Assembly (NCBI RefSeq): GCF_024347435.1
Contig: NZ_AP025481.1
Location: 1,116,001 to 1,180,000 of the forward strand
Direction of reading: 5' to 3'
Length of the DNA stretch: 64,000 nt
DNA from: Vibrio cyclitrophicus
GTDB lineage: Bacteria > Pseudomonadota > Gammaproteobacteria > Enterobacterales > Vibrionaceae
Both the position numbers and the translations under genes were made by a program. Position 1 is the first letter of the stretch; each line of letters opens with the position of its first letter. Below the pieces are notes generated by a model. The model searched no databases. It had not been told where the DNA came from and was given only the letters and a program-made list of their open reading frames with translations. Shown here piece by piece: positions 8,859-16,655 of the stretch.

Positions 8859-8918
8859 ACTTGGATACTAACAGGTATGTCGATGGGTTAACCTGCCATA
8901 GTGAGCCCTGGTAGAACA

Positions 8919-8949
8919 CCCTTTACTGTCGCGAGTAGACAGTAAAGGG
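8919..8949. terminator. Perfect 12-bp hairpin between convergent genes
   Basis: CCCTTTACTGTC and its exact complement GACAGTAAAGGG are separated by 7 nt. It lies between the 57-aa ORF and the end of dbpA. Neither strand has a good T-run after the stem, so it may be a weak terminator or an RNA 3'-end stabiliser. Confidence 0.5.
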
Positions 8950-8962
8950 GTAAATTCTCAAA

Positions 8963-10342
8963 TTACTTCAGAATTCGGGCGCGGAATTGACGACCCTTCA
9001 TCTTACCTGATTCGATTTTGTTCAGTGCTTTCTTAGCCACAGATCTTTCTACCGCTACGTAAGCACGCATTGCGAACAGATTGATCTTACCTACTGATTT
9101 ACCATCAATGCCGCCTTGACCCGTCAATGCACCAAGAATATCACCAGCACGAAGTTTCGCTTTCTTACCGCCATCAATCTGGATTGTCACCATGTTTGAG
9201 TAATATGGCTTAGCGATTGGTTTAGCTGGCAACTGAGACGGTTCGATTGGCATATCCATGTACTCATCGATTTGAGCAACACGGTACATCTCTTTTTCGC
9301 TAAAGAAGCTAATCGCAACACCTTTGCTTCCTGCACGACCAGTACGACCAATGCGGTGTACATGAACCTCAGGATCGCGAGACAGTTCAAAGTTGAACAC
9401 TGCATCAAGGTTATCAACATCAAGACCACGAGCTGCAACGTCTGTTGCCACTAGAATCGAGATGGTTTTGTTTGAGAATTGAACCAAAGCTTGGTCACGC
9501 TCACGCTGTTCCATGTCGCCATGAAGCTCGATAACGCTAAAACCACGGTGGCTTAGCTCGTCGTTTACGTTCTGAACTTCTTTCTTAGTGTTACAGAACA
9601 CAACCGCAGATTCTGGTTGATGATGAAGAAGGAGTAACTCTAATGCGTCATCACGAGCTTCAGTTCCTTCCACTTTGTAGAAGTGTTGCTGAATACTTGA
9701 GTGATCATGTGTTGATTCAACTTTCACCATTTCTGGGTTACGCATAATACGGTCTGCAACAGATTTAATCTGTTTAGGGAAAGTCGCACTAAACAATAGC
9801 GTTTGGCGATCTTTTGGTGCCGCTTCAATCACCGCATCTAGCGCATCTTGGAAGCCCATTTCCAACATACGGTCCGCTTCATCTAACACAAGCGTGTTGA
9901 GCTCAGAAAGATCAATACGCTCTTTCTCTAGGTGATCAAGAATACGACCAGGAGTACCCACAAGAATATGCGCGCCATGCTCTAGTGAACCAATTTGAGG
10001 TCCCATTGGCATACCGCCACAAAGTGTCAGTACTTTAATATTGTGAATACCACGAGCAAGAGTACGGATCTCTTTTGCTACTTGGTCTGCAAGCTCACGA
10101 GTCGGACATAACACTAAAGACTGAACACGGAAACGCTTAACGCGTAGGTTTTGCAGCACGCCTAAACCAAAAGCAGCTGTTTTACCTGAACCCGTTTTAC
10201 CCTGACCGATAACATCCTTGCCATCCAGAATAGTAGGAAGACTTAACGCTTGAATAGGCGTCATTTCAGTATAACCAAGAGAATCTAACGTATTTAGAAG
10301 CTCTGGCTTAAGGGCGATTGAAGAGAATTTTGAAGTGCTCAA
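8963..10342 (-). CDS. dbpA: ATP-dependent RNA helicase DbpA
   Basis: A 459-aa DEAD-box helicase that remodels 23S rRNA around helix 92 during 50S subunit assembly. Core motifs: GYTEMTPIQALSLP, Walker A GKTGSGKT, PTRELADQ, TPGRILDH, VLDEADRMLEMGF, SAT, VATDVAARGLDV and HRIGRTGRAG. The last 75 or so residues form the DbpA RNA-binding domain (VTIQIDGGKKAKLRAGDILGALTG...IGKINLFAMRAYVAVE-like), which gives the rRNA hairpin specificity and separates DbpA from RhlE. The apparent start is TTG at 10342: no in-frame ATG is available, and the weak GGA lies 8 nt upstream. Inefficient initiation may keep expression low. It is monocistronic. Confidence 0.93.
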   Translation of the reverse strand: MSTSKFSSIALKPELLNTLDSLGYTEMTPIQALSLPTILDGKDVIGQGKTGSGKTAAFGLGVLQNLRVKRFRVQSLVLCPTRELADQVAKEIRTLARGIHNIKVLTLCGGMPMGPQIGSLEHGAHILVGTPGRILDHLEKERIDLSELNTLVLDEADRMLEMGFQDALDAVIEAAPKDRQTLLFSATFPKQIKSVADRIMRNPEMVKVESTHDHSSIQQHFYKVEGTEARDDALELLLLHHQPESAVVFCNTKKEVQNVNDELSHRGFSVIELHGDMEQRERDQALVQFSNKTISILVATDVAARGLDVDNLDAVFNFELSRDPEVHVHRIGRTGRAGSKGVAISFFSEKEMYRVAQIDEYMDMPIEPSQLPAKPIAKPYYSNMVTIQIDGGKKAKLRAGDILGALTGQGGIDGKSVGKINLFAMRAYVAVERSVAKKALNKIESGKMKGRQFRARILK

Positions 10343-10441
10343 TGGAAATATCCAACTGGTGAAAAACAGAGTGCATTATGAGTGTTTTTGAAAATTATTC
10401 CACCTTAATCACAGTTTTGGAGCAACATGTTAGGCGAATAC

Positions 10442-10470
10442 AAAAAAACCAGCTGGGTCGCTGGTTTTTA
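10442..10470 (-). terminator. Intrinsic terminator after ydhF
   Basis: On the minus strand the stem CCAGC / GCTGG, extended by an A-run and a T-run (AAAAACCAGC / GCTGGTTTTT), is followed by a seven-base T tract. It lies just downstream of the ydhF-like gene. Confidence 0.8.
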
Positions 10471-10518
10471 TGTTGTGACATCTAAGTCTGTATAGAAATA
10501 CGAGTTCCTAAAAAGTCT

Positions 10519-11427
10519 TTAAGGCACACCGTGACCTTTAGATGCAACCCATACGCGATACCACTGCTCACGAGTCAGCTCGATCTTCAGAGCATCAACC
10601 GCCGTCTTCACGCGTTCAATCTTACCAGAGCCAATAATAGCGATCGGATTAGACGGTAAACGACGAACCCAAGCATAAATAACTTGGTCAATGCTATCTG
10701 CACCCACTTCTTGGCGAATTACTTCTAACTCGTCACGAACACGAATCGCTTGTGCTGAATCACCACTGAAGATGCTACCGCCACCGAGGCAAGACCACGC
10801 CATTGGACGAATACGGTTCATCTGCAGTTGATCGAGCGTGCCGTCATGGGCTACTTCAAAGTTCAAGGGATTGATTTCAACTTGGTTAGTCACCAGTGGC
10901 TTACCGAGTCGAGATTGCAATAAGTCGAACTGACGCGGTGAAAAGTTAGAGACACCGAAGTGCTTAACCTTGCCGACTTTATGCAGTTCAGCGAACGCTT
11001 CTGCTACTTCATCTGCATCCATCAGTACATCTGGGCGGTGAATCAGTAATACATCCAGCTCGGTTACACCCAAGCGCTCTAGAGAATTATTTACTGATTG
11101 GTAAATATGATGCGCGCTGGTGTCATAATGATTGATCTTGCGATCAGGAGTGTGGTCACCACACAAGTTGATGTCGCACTTGGTGACGATTTGGATATCA
11201 TCACGAAGGCTTGGCTCAAGCGCCAATGCTTCACCAAACAACTTTTCACATTGGTAGTTACCGTAAATATCCGCGTGATCAACAGTTGTGATACCAAGAT
11301 CAATGTGCAGCTTCAGGAAAGTCAGGCGTTGTTGCGGGGTCATACCCCACTCTGCTGTACGCCAGTATCCTTGCACCAACTCAGAAAGTTCTGGGCCTTG
11401 TGGCGCTGTCGTTACTCTTGCAACCAT
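10519..11427 (-). CDS. ydhF: YdhF-like aldo/keto reductase
   Basis: A 302-aa NADPH-dependent oxidoreductase of the aldo/keto reductase superfamily, very similar in layout to E. coli YdhF. Shared stretches include TTVDHADIYG, LLIHRPDVLMDADEVA, GKVKHFGVSNFSP, PMAWSCLGGG and PIAIIGSGKIERV. The predicted catalytic tetrad is Asp50, Tyr55, Lys83 and His130. An AGGAGA ribosome binding site sits upstream of ATG 11427, and a terminator follows the gene, so it is monocistronic. It is distinct from the Tas-like reductase at the left of the window; the physiological substrate is not known for either. Confidence 0.9.
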   Translation of the reverse strand: MVARVTTAPQGPELSELVQGYWRTAEWGMTPQQRLTFLKLHIDLGITTVDHADIYGNYQCEKLFGEALALEPSLRDDIQIVTKCDINLCGDHTPDRKINHYDTSAHHIYQSVNNSLERLGVTELDVLLIHRPDVLMDADEVAEAFAELHKVGKVKHFGVSNFSPRQFDLLQSRLGKPLVTNQVEINPLNFEVAHDGTLDQLQMNRIRPMAWSCLGGGSIFSGDSAQAIRVRDELEVIRQEVGADSIDQVIYAWVRRLPSNPIAIIGSGKIERVKTAVDALKIELTREQWYRVWVASKGHGVP

Positions 11428-11644
11428 GGGTTGTCTCCTTTATCAATACTGCACGTATCCTAAGCTCGTTTTACCGAAGGCTCAACGTATAACAAATAGC
11501 AAAGGTAAACGCGTACTAAAAATGTGAGAGCCACAGAAAAACGAACACTTAAATGAATAATAGCTTGCTGTCTGCCCGTCAACCGTTCTCCTGAAAGGCT
11601 TGTTTACTCTGATGAATGACGAAACCATCTATAAATTTGAGCAA

Positions 11645-12235
11645 TTAGAGACGATTTAGTTCAACCGTTAACTTGTCACCATCACTATGTAACTGAACCC
11701 AAGGAGCTGAAGAACGAGATGATGAAGAAGAATTAGGTACATTCCATACACTCACTTGCTCAGAGGAATGATGTGGTGAGTTGATGAATTTGACGAGTTG
11801 TTTATCTACCTTGTCGTAACCAACTCCCTCACGCTTCGCTTGTTCGAGTTGAGCGACCACATCAAACTCATCTTCCCCAATACGAATAGAACTGAGAGCA
11901 AAGCCATCTTGGCGAAGGTATACCTGAAGCTTTGTGTAACTTAGGTTCGAATAAGGCAGGTTTAAGCGAACCACCTCGACGCTTGAGTCAGCCAACTCCA
12001 GTTCAACATAAACATCCAAATCGTAATATTGAGTGAGGTCACTGCACAACAGAGTGCCTTCAACTTCGCCACAATCCATGAGTTCGATATCGTTAATATA
12101 GTTTTGAGAACTCGGTGGAATTGGGCTGATATTGAATACCGTTCGCAACCACCAGCTTTCACTCGCTTGCGCAGAGAATGAAAAGGCATTGAGAGCCAAT
12201 AACAAAGGAAGGATTAAGATATGAAGAGTTCTCAT
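11645..12235 (-). CDS. Secreted hypothetical protein, 196 aa
   Basis: Unrecognised family. It has a clear Sec signal peptide (MRTLHILILPLLLALNAFSFSAQA, cleavage after AQA about residue 24), so the mature protein of about 172 residues should be periplasmic or surface-exposed. The mature part contains two cysteines (MDCGEVEGTLLCSD) that could form a disulfide, a beta-rich middle, and a serine run (NSSSSSRSSAP) near the C-terminus that looks like a linker before a final strand. The ribosome binding site is weak. It follows the terminator of the adhesin operon in the same direction and is probably transcribed separately. Confidence 0.7.
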   Translation of the reverse strand: MRTLHILILPLLLALNAFSFSAQASESWWLRTVFNISPIPPSSQNYINDIELMDCGEVEGTLLCSDLTQYYDLDVYVELELADSSVEVVRLNLPYSNLSYTKLQVYLRQDGFALSSIRIGEDEFDVVAQLEQAKREGVGYDKVDKQLVKFINSPHHSSEQVSVWNVPNSSSSSRSSAPWVQLHSDGDKLTVELNRL

Positions 12236-12320
12236 TAGTTGTGCTTATTTCGTGCGGTATCAATCACCTATTATACGTGACCAATCCACAAACAACCGCT
12301 TAAGCCACAAATTTTAGGCG

Positions 12321-12343
12321 AAAAAAACGGGCATACATGCCCG
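12321..12343 (-). terminator. Intrinsic terminator of the adhesin operon
   Basis: On the minus strand CGGGCAT / ATGCCCG forms a 7-bp stem, or 6 bp with a 4-nt loop, followed by seven T. It lies 57 nt after the stop of the PstS-like gene and marks the end of the six-gene secretion operon. Confidence 0.8.
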
Positions 12344-12400
12344 CTAGATAAATTCTATCGCCAAATAACGTACCCTTTACGATACATCACGATATTTGAA

Positions 12401-13345
12401 TCACTTATACCCACCTTCAATAGCTGGTTCTTCAAGGGATAGCCTTACTTTATTACGTTGAATTGCTTCTGGCGGCAAACTGATAAAACCGTATTGGTTC
12501 AACACGCCTTGATGATCTTCCGACAAAGTCAGCCCAACAAAGAACTTCTCTTGTTCCGTAAAGCCTTTGCGATGCGCTGGAATATTTAGGTACATATAGT
12601 AAACCGTTGCCAATGGGTAACGACCTGAGAGAATCGTTTCCTTGTTTAGGTCGTAGTTCACCCCTAGATTATCAACAACGCTGAGCCATTTCACATCAGA
12701 GATTTGATCCGAGTAAACGGTGTAACCAATCGCGGCATCTTCGTCCTCAATCTTACTAATCAGATCCGGCAGATCCGCTAAGAATTGAGTATTCGCATAT
12801 TCGCCATCAGCTCCACACTCGACCCAACTTGAAAAGGTGGTATGGCCTTGCAGATTGTGGTCGATGGCGAAGGGCAACATGTGTGTGTCTAGGCTTTCTC
12901 CATCACTAGTGTCGCTACTTGGCGTCCATTTAGGATGCTTAGGGTCACTTGAACAACCAAACACATCTATAAGTTCAGCAACACTAATGGATGTGGCTGG
13001 GTTATTTTCATTCGCCAGAATCGCTATTACGTCCGCGGTAAACATCAGCTCTGTCGGCCTGTAGCCGTAGCGCATGTCGAACCTAGCCATCTCTTTGTCA
13101 GTCCACTTTTTGGAAGTAATACCAACACGTGAGCGTTGCATGATCATCTGCTCAGGGACACTGTCACTCAACAAAATTTCTAAGTCGATCTCTTTGCTCT
13201 CAAGCAAATCTTTAATAAGCCCTTCCATGTTCGGTTCAATCGCGACCAAACCAATATCACTCACGTCATTCGCTAACGTTGATACAGAAAAAAATGCAGG
13301 TACAGCAGCAAGCAATAAACCCGATTTATTAGATAGACGTTTCAT
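12401..13345 (-). CDS. PstS-like periplasmic binding protein in T1SS operon
   Basis: 314 aa with a Sec signal peptide (MKRLSNKSGLLLAAVPAFFSVSTLA). The body resembles PBP-like phosphate-binding proteins: VGITSKKWTDKEMARF then YRPTELMFTADVIAILANENNP and ISVAELIDVF match the PstS pattern, followed by FSSWVECG, AIGYTVYS and a YPLATVYYMYLN strand. The N-terminal GSSTV/GSGT loops that bind phosphate in true PstS are not visible, so phosphate binding is doubtful. Its ATG shares an A with the stop of the OmpA-like gene (TAATG) behind an AGGAGG site, so it is translationally coupled to the secretion genes. No PstCAB permease genes are nearby. A structural or sensory role in adhesin export is inference. 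Confidence 0.75.
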   Translation of the reverse strand: MKRLSNKSGLLLAAVPAFFSVSTLANDVSDIGLVAIEPNMEGLIKDLLESKEIDLEILLSDSVPEQMIMQRSRVGITSKKWTDKEMARFDMRYGYRPTELMFTADVIAILANENNPATSISVAELIDVFGCSSDPKHPKWTPSSDTSDGESLDTHMLPFAIDHNLQGHTTFSSWVECGADGEYANTQFLADLPDLISKIEDEDAAIGYTVYSDQISDVKWLSVVDNLGVNYDLNKETILSGRYPLATVYYMYLNIPAHRKGFTEQEKFFVGLTLSEDHQGVLNQYGFISLPPEAIQRNKVRLSLEEPAIEGGYK

Positions 13346-13983
13346 TACTGGCCTCCTACTGGATCAATTGATGTCTTAGATTCAACATCACTATTGCTGT
13401 CGAGCTGCATCTCTGAGGTAAAGATATTCCAAGATGGATTTACTTCCATACTCTCTGTTTTTAACACCGCAATGGTTCTACGTTTACGCTTGTGAAGATG
13501 CTGAGTTAAGCTGGTTATCTGAGTAAATTCTTGTTCGAAGATTCGCTCCCCATCGATACCTCTGTCAATCAGAGCATCTCGAATCACGCCAGTCCTTTTC
13601 TTGGCAAGTGCTTTGTTATAAACGTTAGTACCTTCTGAACTCGTATCACCAACTAAGGTCACTGATGCATCTGGCTGTTCACCCAGTAAACGCACTAACT
13701 CGTTGAGAACGGCCGTGTGTTCAGGTTTTAGAACGTATTTATCGAAATCAAATGCCACGCTTAAGACTTCAACATCTTCGACAATTTTCCAGTTTGCACA
13801 CCCTTTAATGTCTACTGTCACACCTTCTGGTGTATCAGCACAAAGATCTCGTTGGTTAATCACACCGTCACGATCATCATCCGCGAGATCATCAATTTGA
13901 TGGCGAGTCATCGTCGTATCGGGCGTTTCTGCACAACCCATTAGCAAGATAGAACTCAGTAGCGCTAGTTTAAAATATCTCAT
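13345..13983 (-). CDS. OmpA-family lipoprotein of the adhesin secretion operon
   Basis: 212 aa from the ATG at 13983. An upstream in-frame start at 14004 lies inside the preceding gene, whereas GGGGAGAAC correctly precedes 13983, and that ATG overlaps the TolC-gene stop as TAATG. The signal peptide ends in a lipobox (SILLMGC). A short calcium-binding, TSP3-like segment follows (DDDRDGVINQRDLC...TPEGVTVDIKGC), then an OmpA C-terminal domain (VAFDFDKYVLKPEH...SSEGTNVYNKALAKKRT) that binds peptidoglycan. An equivalent OmpA-like gene sits after the TolC gene in Shewanella bpf-type adhesin operons. It probably tethers the secretion complex to the cell wall. Confidence 0.88.
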   Translation of the reverse strand: MRYFKLALLSSILLMGCAETPDTTMTRHQIDDLADDDRDGVINQRDLCADTPEGVTVDIKGCANWKIVEDVEVLSVAFDFDKYVLKPEHTAVLNELVRLLGEQPDASVTLVGDTSSEGTNVYNKALAKKRTGVIRDALIDRGIDGERIFEQEFTQITSLTQHLHKRKRRTIAVLKTESMEVNPSWNIFTSEMQLDSNSDVESKTSIDPVGGQ

Positions 13984-15296
13984 TACTTGTTCTCCCCTTG
14001 CCATTCTTCTGGGTGTTCAACCCTTAATGCGTAGGTCAACATGCCCATCGCGTTCAATACGCGGTATGCCGCTAACGTTTGATCGTATTCAGTGCTGATG
14101 AAGTTTCTTCGAGCCAAGAACACTTCCACTTTTGCATCGAGCACATCCAACAAGCTTCGTCTGCCAACATTAAATTGTTGAATATAACCAAGCTCTGCGA
14201 TTTTGGCTGCATCCACGTTCTGTTGAAGAAGGGACTTCTGTTGTTCAAGCATCTTGTAGGCATTCCAAGCGAGCTGAGTGCCCTCTTTAACCTCACGCTC
14301 CGTTCTTAATCTGATCGCCCTTGCTTCTTCAACTCGCCAAGCCGATGATTCCACGCGAGAGTCAGTAGAGAAGCCATTAAACAAGTCGTAATCCATCGTT
14401 AACATGATACGCGCATCTTCATCGACACCACCCGGTGGGTTAGATACGTTGTCATTCTTGTTAGCATGAAGCTCTAGTTTAAGCTCTGGGTAGTAATCTC
14501 CCTTCTCACGGCGCATCTCTTTACGAGCCGCATCGATATCAAGCAAAGAGGCTTGGATTTCAGGATGGTTCTCGACAGCCTGTTCAAGCGCGACCTGTGC
14601 TGAGCTTGGTAACAAAGCATAATCAAAACGTGGATAAACCAAGTTCACAGCAGGCTTGCCTACTAAGCGTAGGTACTGAGTTTGTAAATCAAACAGGTTG
14701 TTTTGAGCTGCGATTAATGAAGATTGCGCCGTTGCAACACGGGCAGAGATCTGAGCCAGATCCGAGTTACTACTCAAACCTTTACTCTTTTTATCTTGGA
14801 TATCTTGGTAGATCTCTTGGTGTTCTTTTACGTTACGCTTAGACAGTTCAAGTAACGTCTCTGCCTTGAGAATATCGAGATAGTTTCTCACCACGTCTAA
14901 CGAAACGTTTTCAGCTCGCGAAATCAGAGTTAGACGCTCAGCTTCCGCTTCGAAGGTTAATCGGTCGACATTCGACGTCGTTTTAAAACCATCGAACAGT
15001 AACTGGGAAACTTTAACGCCAATTTCCGTTCTCGTTAGGCCTCTATCATCGGTGTCGAGTTTGCTGCCACTGTTGTAGCGTGTCTCTTCATAGCCTGCCG
15101 CTGCGTACAAGTTCACTTGTGGCATATACAAACCACTCGCCGCGTCTCCGTCTCTTACCACCGATTGATATCGGGAGTACTGCGCCAATATCTCTGGGCT
15201 ATAGTCGATGGCAAAGGCCACGGACTCTTCTAATGACGCTGCTTGAGACAGTCCACTCATTAGTAAGCAAGAAGAGAGTAAGAATTTTGAATGCAT
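13983..15296 (-). CDS. TolC-family outer-membrane channel of T1SS (AggA/LapE-like)
   Basis: 437 aa. The ATG at 15296 is chosen over 15323 because AAGGAAG precedes it and a proper signal peptide begins there (MHSKFLLSSCLLMSGLSQA). The protein shows the two-fold repeat of TolC channels: SLEESVAFAIDYSPEILAQYSRYQS near the start, long alpha-helical coiled-coil segments, GVKVSQLLFDGFKT and its second-half counterpart MDYDLFNGFSTDSR, and GRRSLLDVLDAKVEVFLARRNF. This matches the AggA/LapE class that forms the outer-membrane exit of type I secretion systems. It lies 33 nt downstream of the HlyD-type gene and overlaps the OmpA-like gene by one base. Confidence 0.92.
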   Translation of the reverse strand: MHSKFLLSSCLLMSGLSQAASLEESVAFAIDYSPEILAQYSRYQSVVRDGDAASGLYMPQVNLYAAAGYEETRYNSGSKLDTDDRGLTRTEIGVKVSQLLFDGFKTTSNVDRLTFEAEAERLTLISRAENVSLDVVRNYLDILKAETLLELSKRNVKEHQEIYQDIQDKKSKGLSSNSDLAQISARVATAQSSLIAAQNNLFDLQTQYLRLVGKPAVNLVYPRFDYALLPSSAQVALEQAVENHPEIQASLLDIDAARKEMRREKGDYYPELKLELHANKNDNVSNPPGGVDEDARIMLTMDYDLFNGFSTDSRVESSAWRVEEARAIRLRTEREVKEGTQLAWNAYKMLEQQKSLLQQNVDAAKIAELGYIQQFNVGRRSLLDVLDAKVEVFLARRNFISTEYDQTLAAYRVLNAMGMLTYALRVEHPEEWQGENK

Positions 15297-15329
15297 TACA
15301 CTTCCTTTTATATTTATGCTCAACGCACT

Positions 15330-16655
15330 TCATCGTTCGCGAAGTGAGTTTTCCTTAGCTCGTAAAATAGGTTTTAACCAATAACTCAATACTGTTTTTT
15401 CTCCGGTCAATATATCAACCGCGACTTGCATCCCTGGGATAATGCTAAAAGCAGAGTTTTGTTGCTGGTCTTCGTTTAACTGAATATGGGCGCGATAATA
15501 GGCGTTGCCGTCTTCCGTTTGTAAGGCGTCGGCACTGACATAAATCACCTCGCCTTTAAGTCCGCCATAAATGACAAAATCATAGGCCGTGAATTTGACT
15601 GTTGCACCCAGTCCCGTGTGAACAAACGCGATATCTTGCGGAGAGATTCTCGCTTCAACAATCAGATCACTGTTGGATGGGATGATCTCAATGATCGGTT
15701 CGCCGGGACGAACTACACCACCAATGGTACGCACAAAGACCTCTTTAACTGTTCCGTCAACTGGCGCTAAGATTTGTGTTCGCTTCAGTTGGTCGGCGAT
15801 CGCCTGTTGGCTTTCATTCAATTGCGCTATTTTGCTGGCAACTTCGTTCAGTTGGCCTTGTACTTTGGCACGAAAATCTAGCGCGATGCTGCGGTGGTCG
15901 GCTATCGATTCTGAGTAAGCCGCTATCTGTTTCTGAGCCGCCACTTTCGAACTGGCAATATCACCTTTCAGTTTAACCACATCACGGTTCAGTTTCAGCA
16001 ACTCGACCTCAGCTACCGCACCGCTCGCCACTACGTCTTTCAACATGTTGCGCTCTCGAATCACGATATCTAGGCTGCTCTCTAAAGTCTGAATATTATT
16101 GAGCGTATCGACACGTGCTTGATCTTGCTGCTCGATGCGAAGTGCCGCCTCTTCCAGTTCAGACTTTAACTGTCCTAAACGCTCTCGATAGTTCGCCTTA
16201 GCATTCATTAACGCTGGATGGCTTGATACATCGACAACAATATCTTGCGGTACTAGGACCACTCGTTCAAACCACTCTTTTGCATCATTATTTAAAACGA
16301 CTGTCGCTAGCTCCGCTTTCAATCTTAATTGTTGGGCCAGTAAGGTATCGGCTTGTTGAGCCGACTCTAAAAACGCGGCTTTAAAACGTGTATCTTCGAG
16401 CTTTGCCAGAGGCTGTCCTTTCACCACTGATTGGCCTTGTCGCACCATGATTTCTTGGACAAGACCGCCCTCTAAACTCTGAATGGTTTGTACAGAAAGG
16501 CTAGGCACGACTTTGCCCTCGCCGATAACCACTTCTTCCAATGTTGCCCACGTCGCCCAACCGATAATCGAGACAATGAGTAGAGCGCTAAGCCAAATCA
16601 GCTTACGAGAACGGAATGCCAAGTGGTTGTTGGTCCATTGAATATCATTACTCAT
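15330..16655 (-). CDS. HlyD/LapC-family T1SS periplasmic adaptor
   Basis: 441 aa. A short cytoplasmic N-terminus is followed by one transmembrane helix (LIWLSALLIVSIIGWATWA, residues about 19-37). A lipoyl/barrel-sandwich half follows (IGEGKVVPSLSVQTIQSLEGGLVQEIMVRQGQSVVKGQPLAKL). Two long coiled-coil helices (about residues 90-290) come next, then the second lipoyl half (RTQILAPVDGTVKEVFVRTIGGVVRPGEPIIEIIPS) and a beta-barrel with the C-terminal segment PGMQVAVDILTGEKTVLSYWLKPI. This is the canonical membrane-fusion protein linking an ABC exporter to TolC. Its start overlaps the end of the ABC transporter gene by 8 bp, so the two are translationally coupled. Confidence 0.95.
   Translation of the reverse strand: MSNDIQWTNNHLAFRSRKLIWLSALLIVSIIGWATWATLEEVVIGEGKVVPSLSVQTIQSLEGGLVQEIMVRQGQSVVKGQPLAKLEDTRFKAAFLESAQQADTLLAQQLRLKAELATVVLNNDAKEWFERVVLVPQDIVVDVSSHPALMNAKANYRERLGQLKSELEEAALRIEQQDQARVDTLNNIQTLESSLDIVIRERNMLKDVVASGAVAEVELLKLNRDVVKLKGDIASSKVAAQKQIAAYSESIADHRSIALDFRAKVQGQLNEVASKIAQLNESQQAIADQLKRTQILAPVDGTVKEVFVRTIGGVVRPGEPIIEIIPSNSDLIVEARISPQDIAFVHTGLGATVKFTAYDFVIYGGLKGEVIYVSADALQTEDGNAYYRAHIQLNEDQQQNSAFSIIPGMQVAVDILTGEKTVLSYWLKPILRAKENSLRER

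Noticed and set aside
10519..11427. YdhF and Tas reductases as a duplicated gene pair
   Set aside because: They belong to clearly different aldo/keto reductase subgroups and are 9 kb apart on opposite strands.
12401..13345. Calling the binding protein pstS
   Set aside because: No PstCAB genes are adjacent, the phosphate loops are not seen, and it is coupled to secretion genes.
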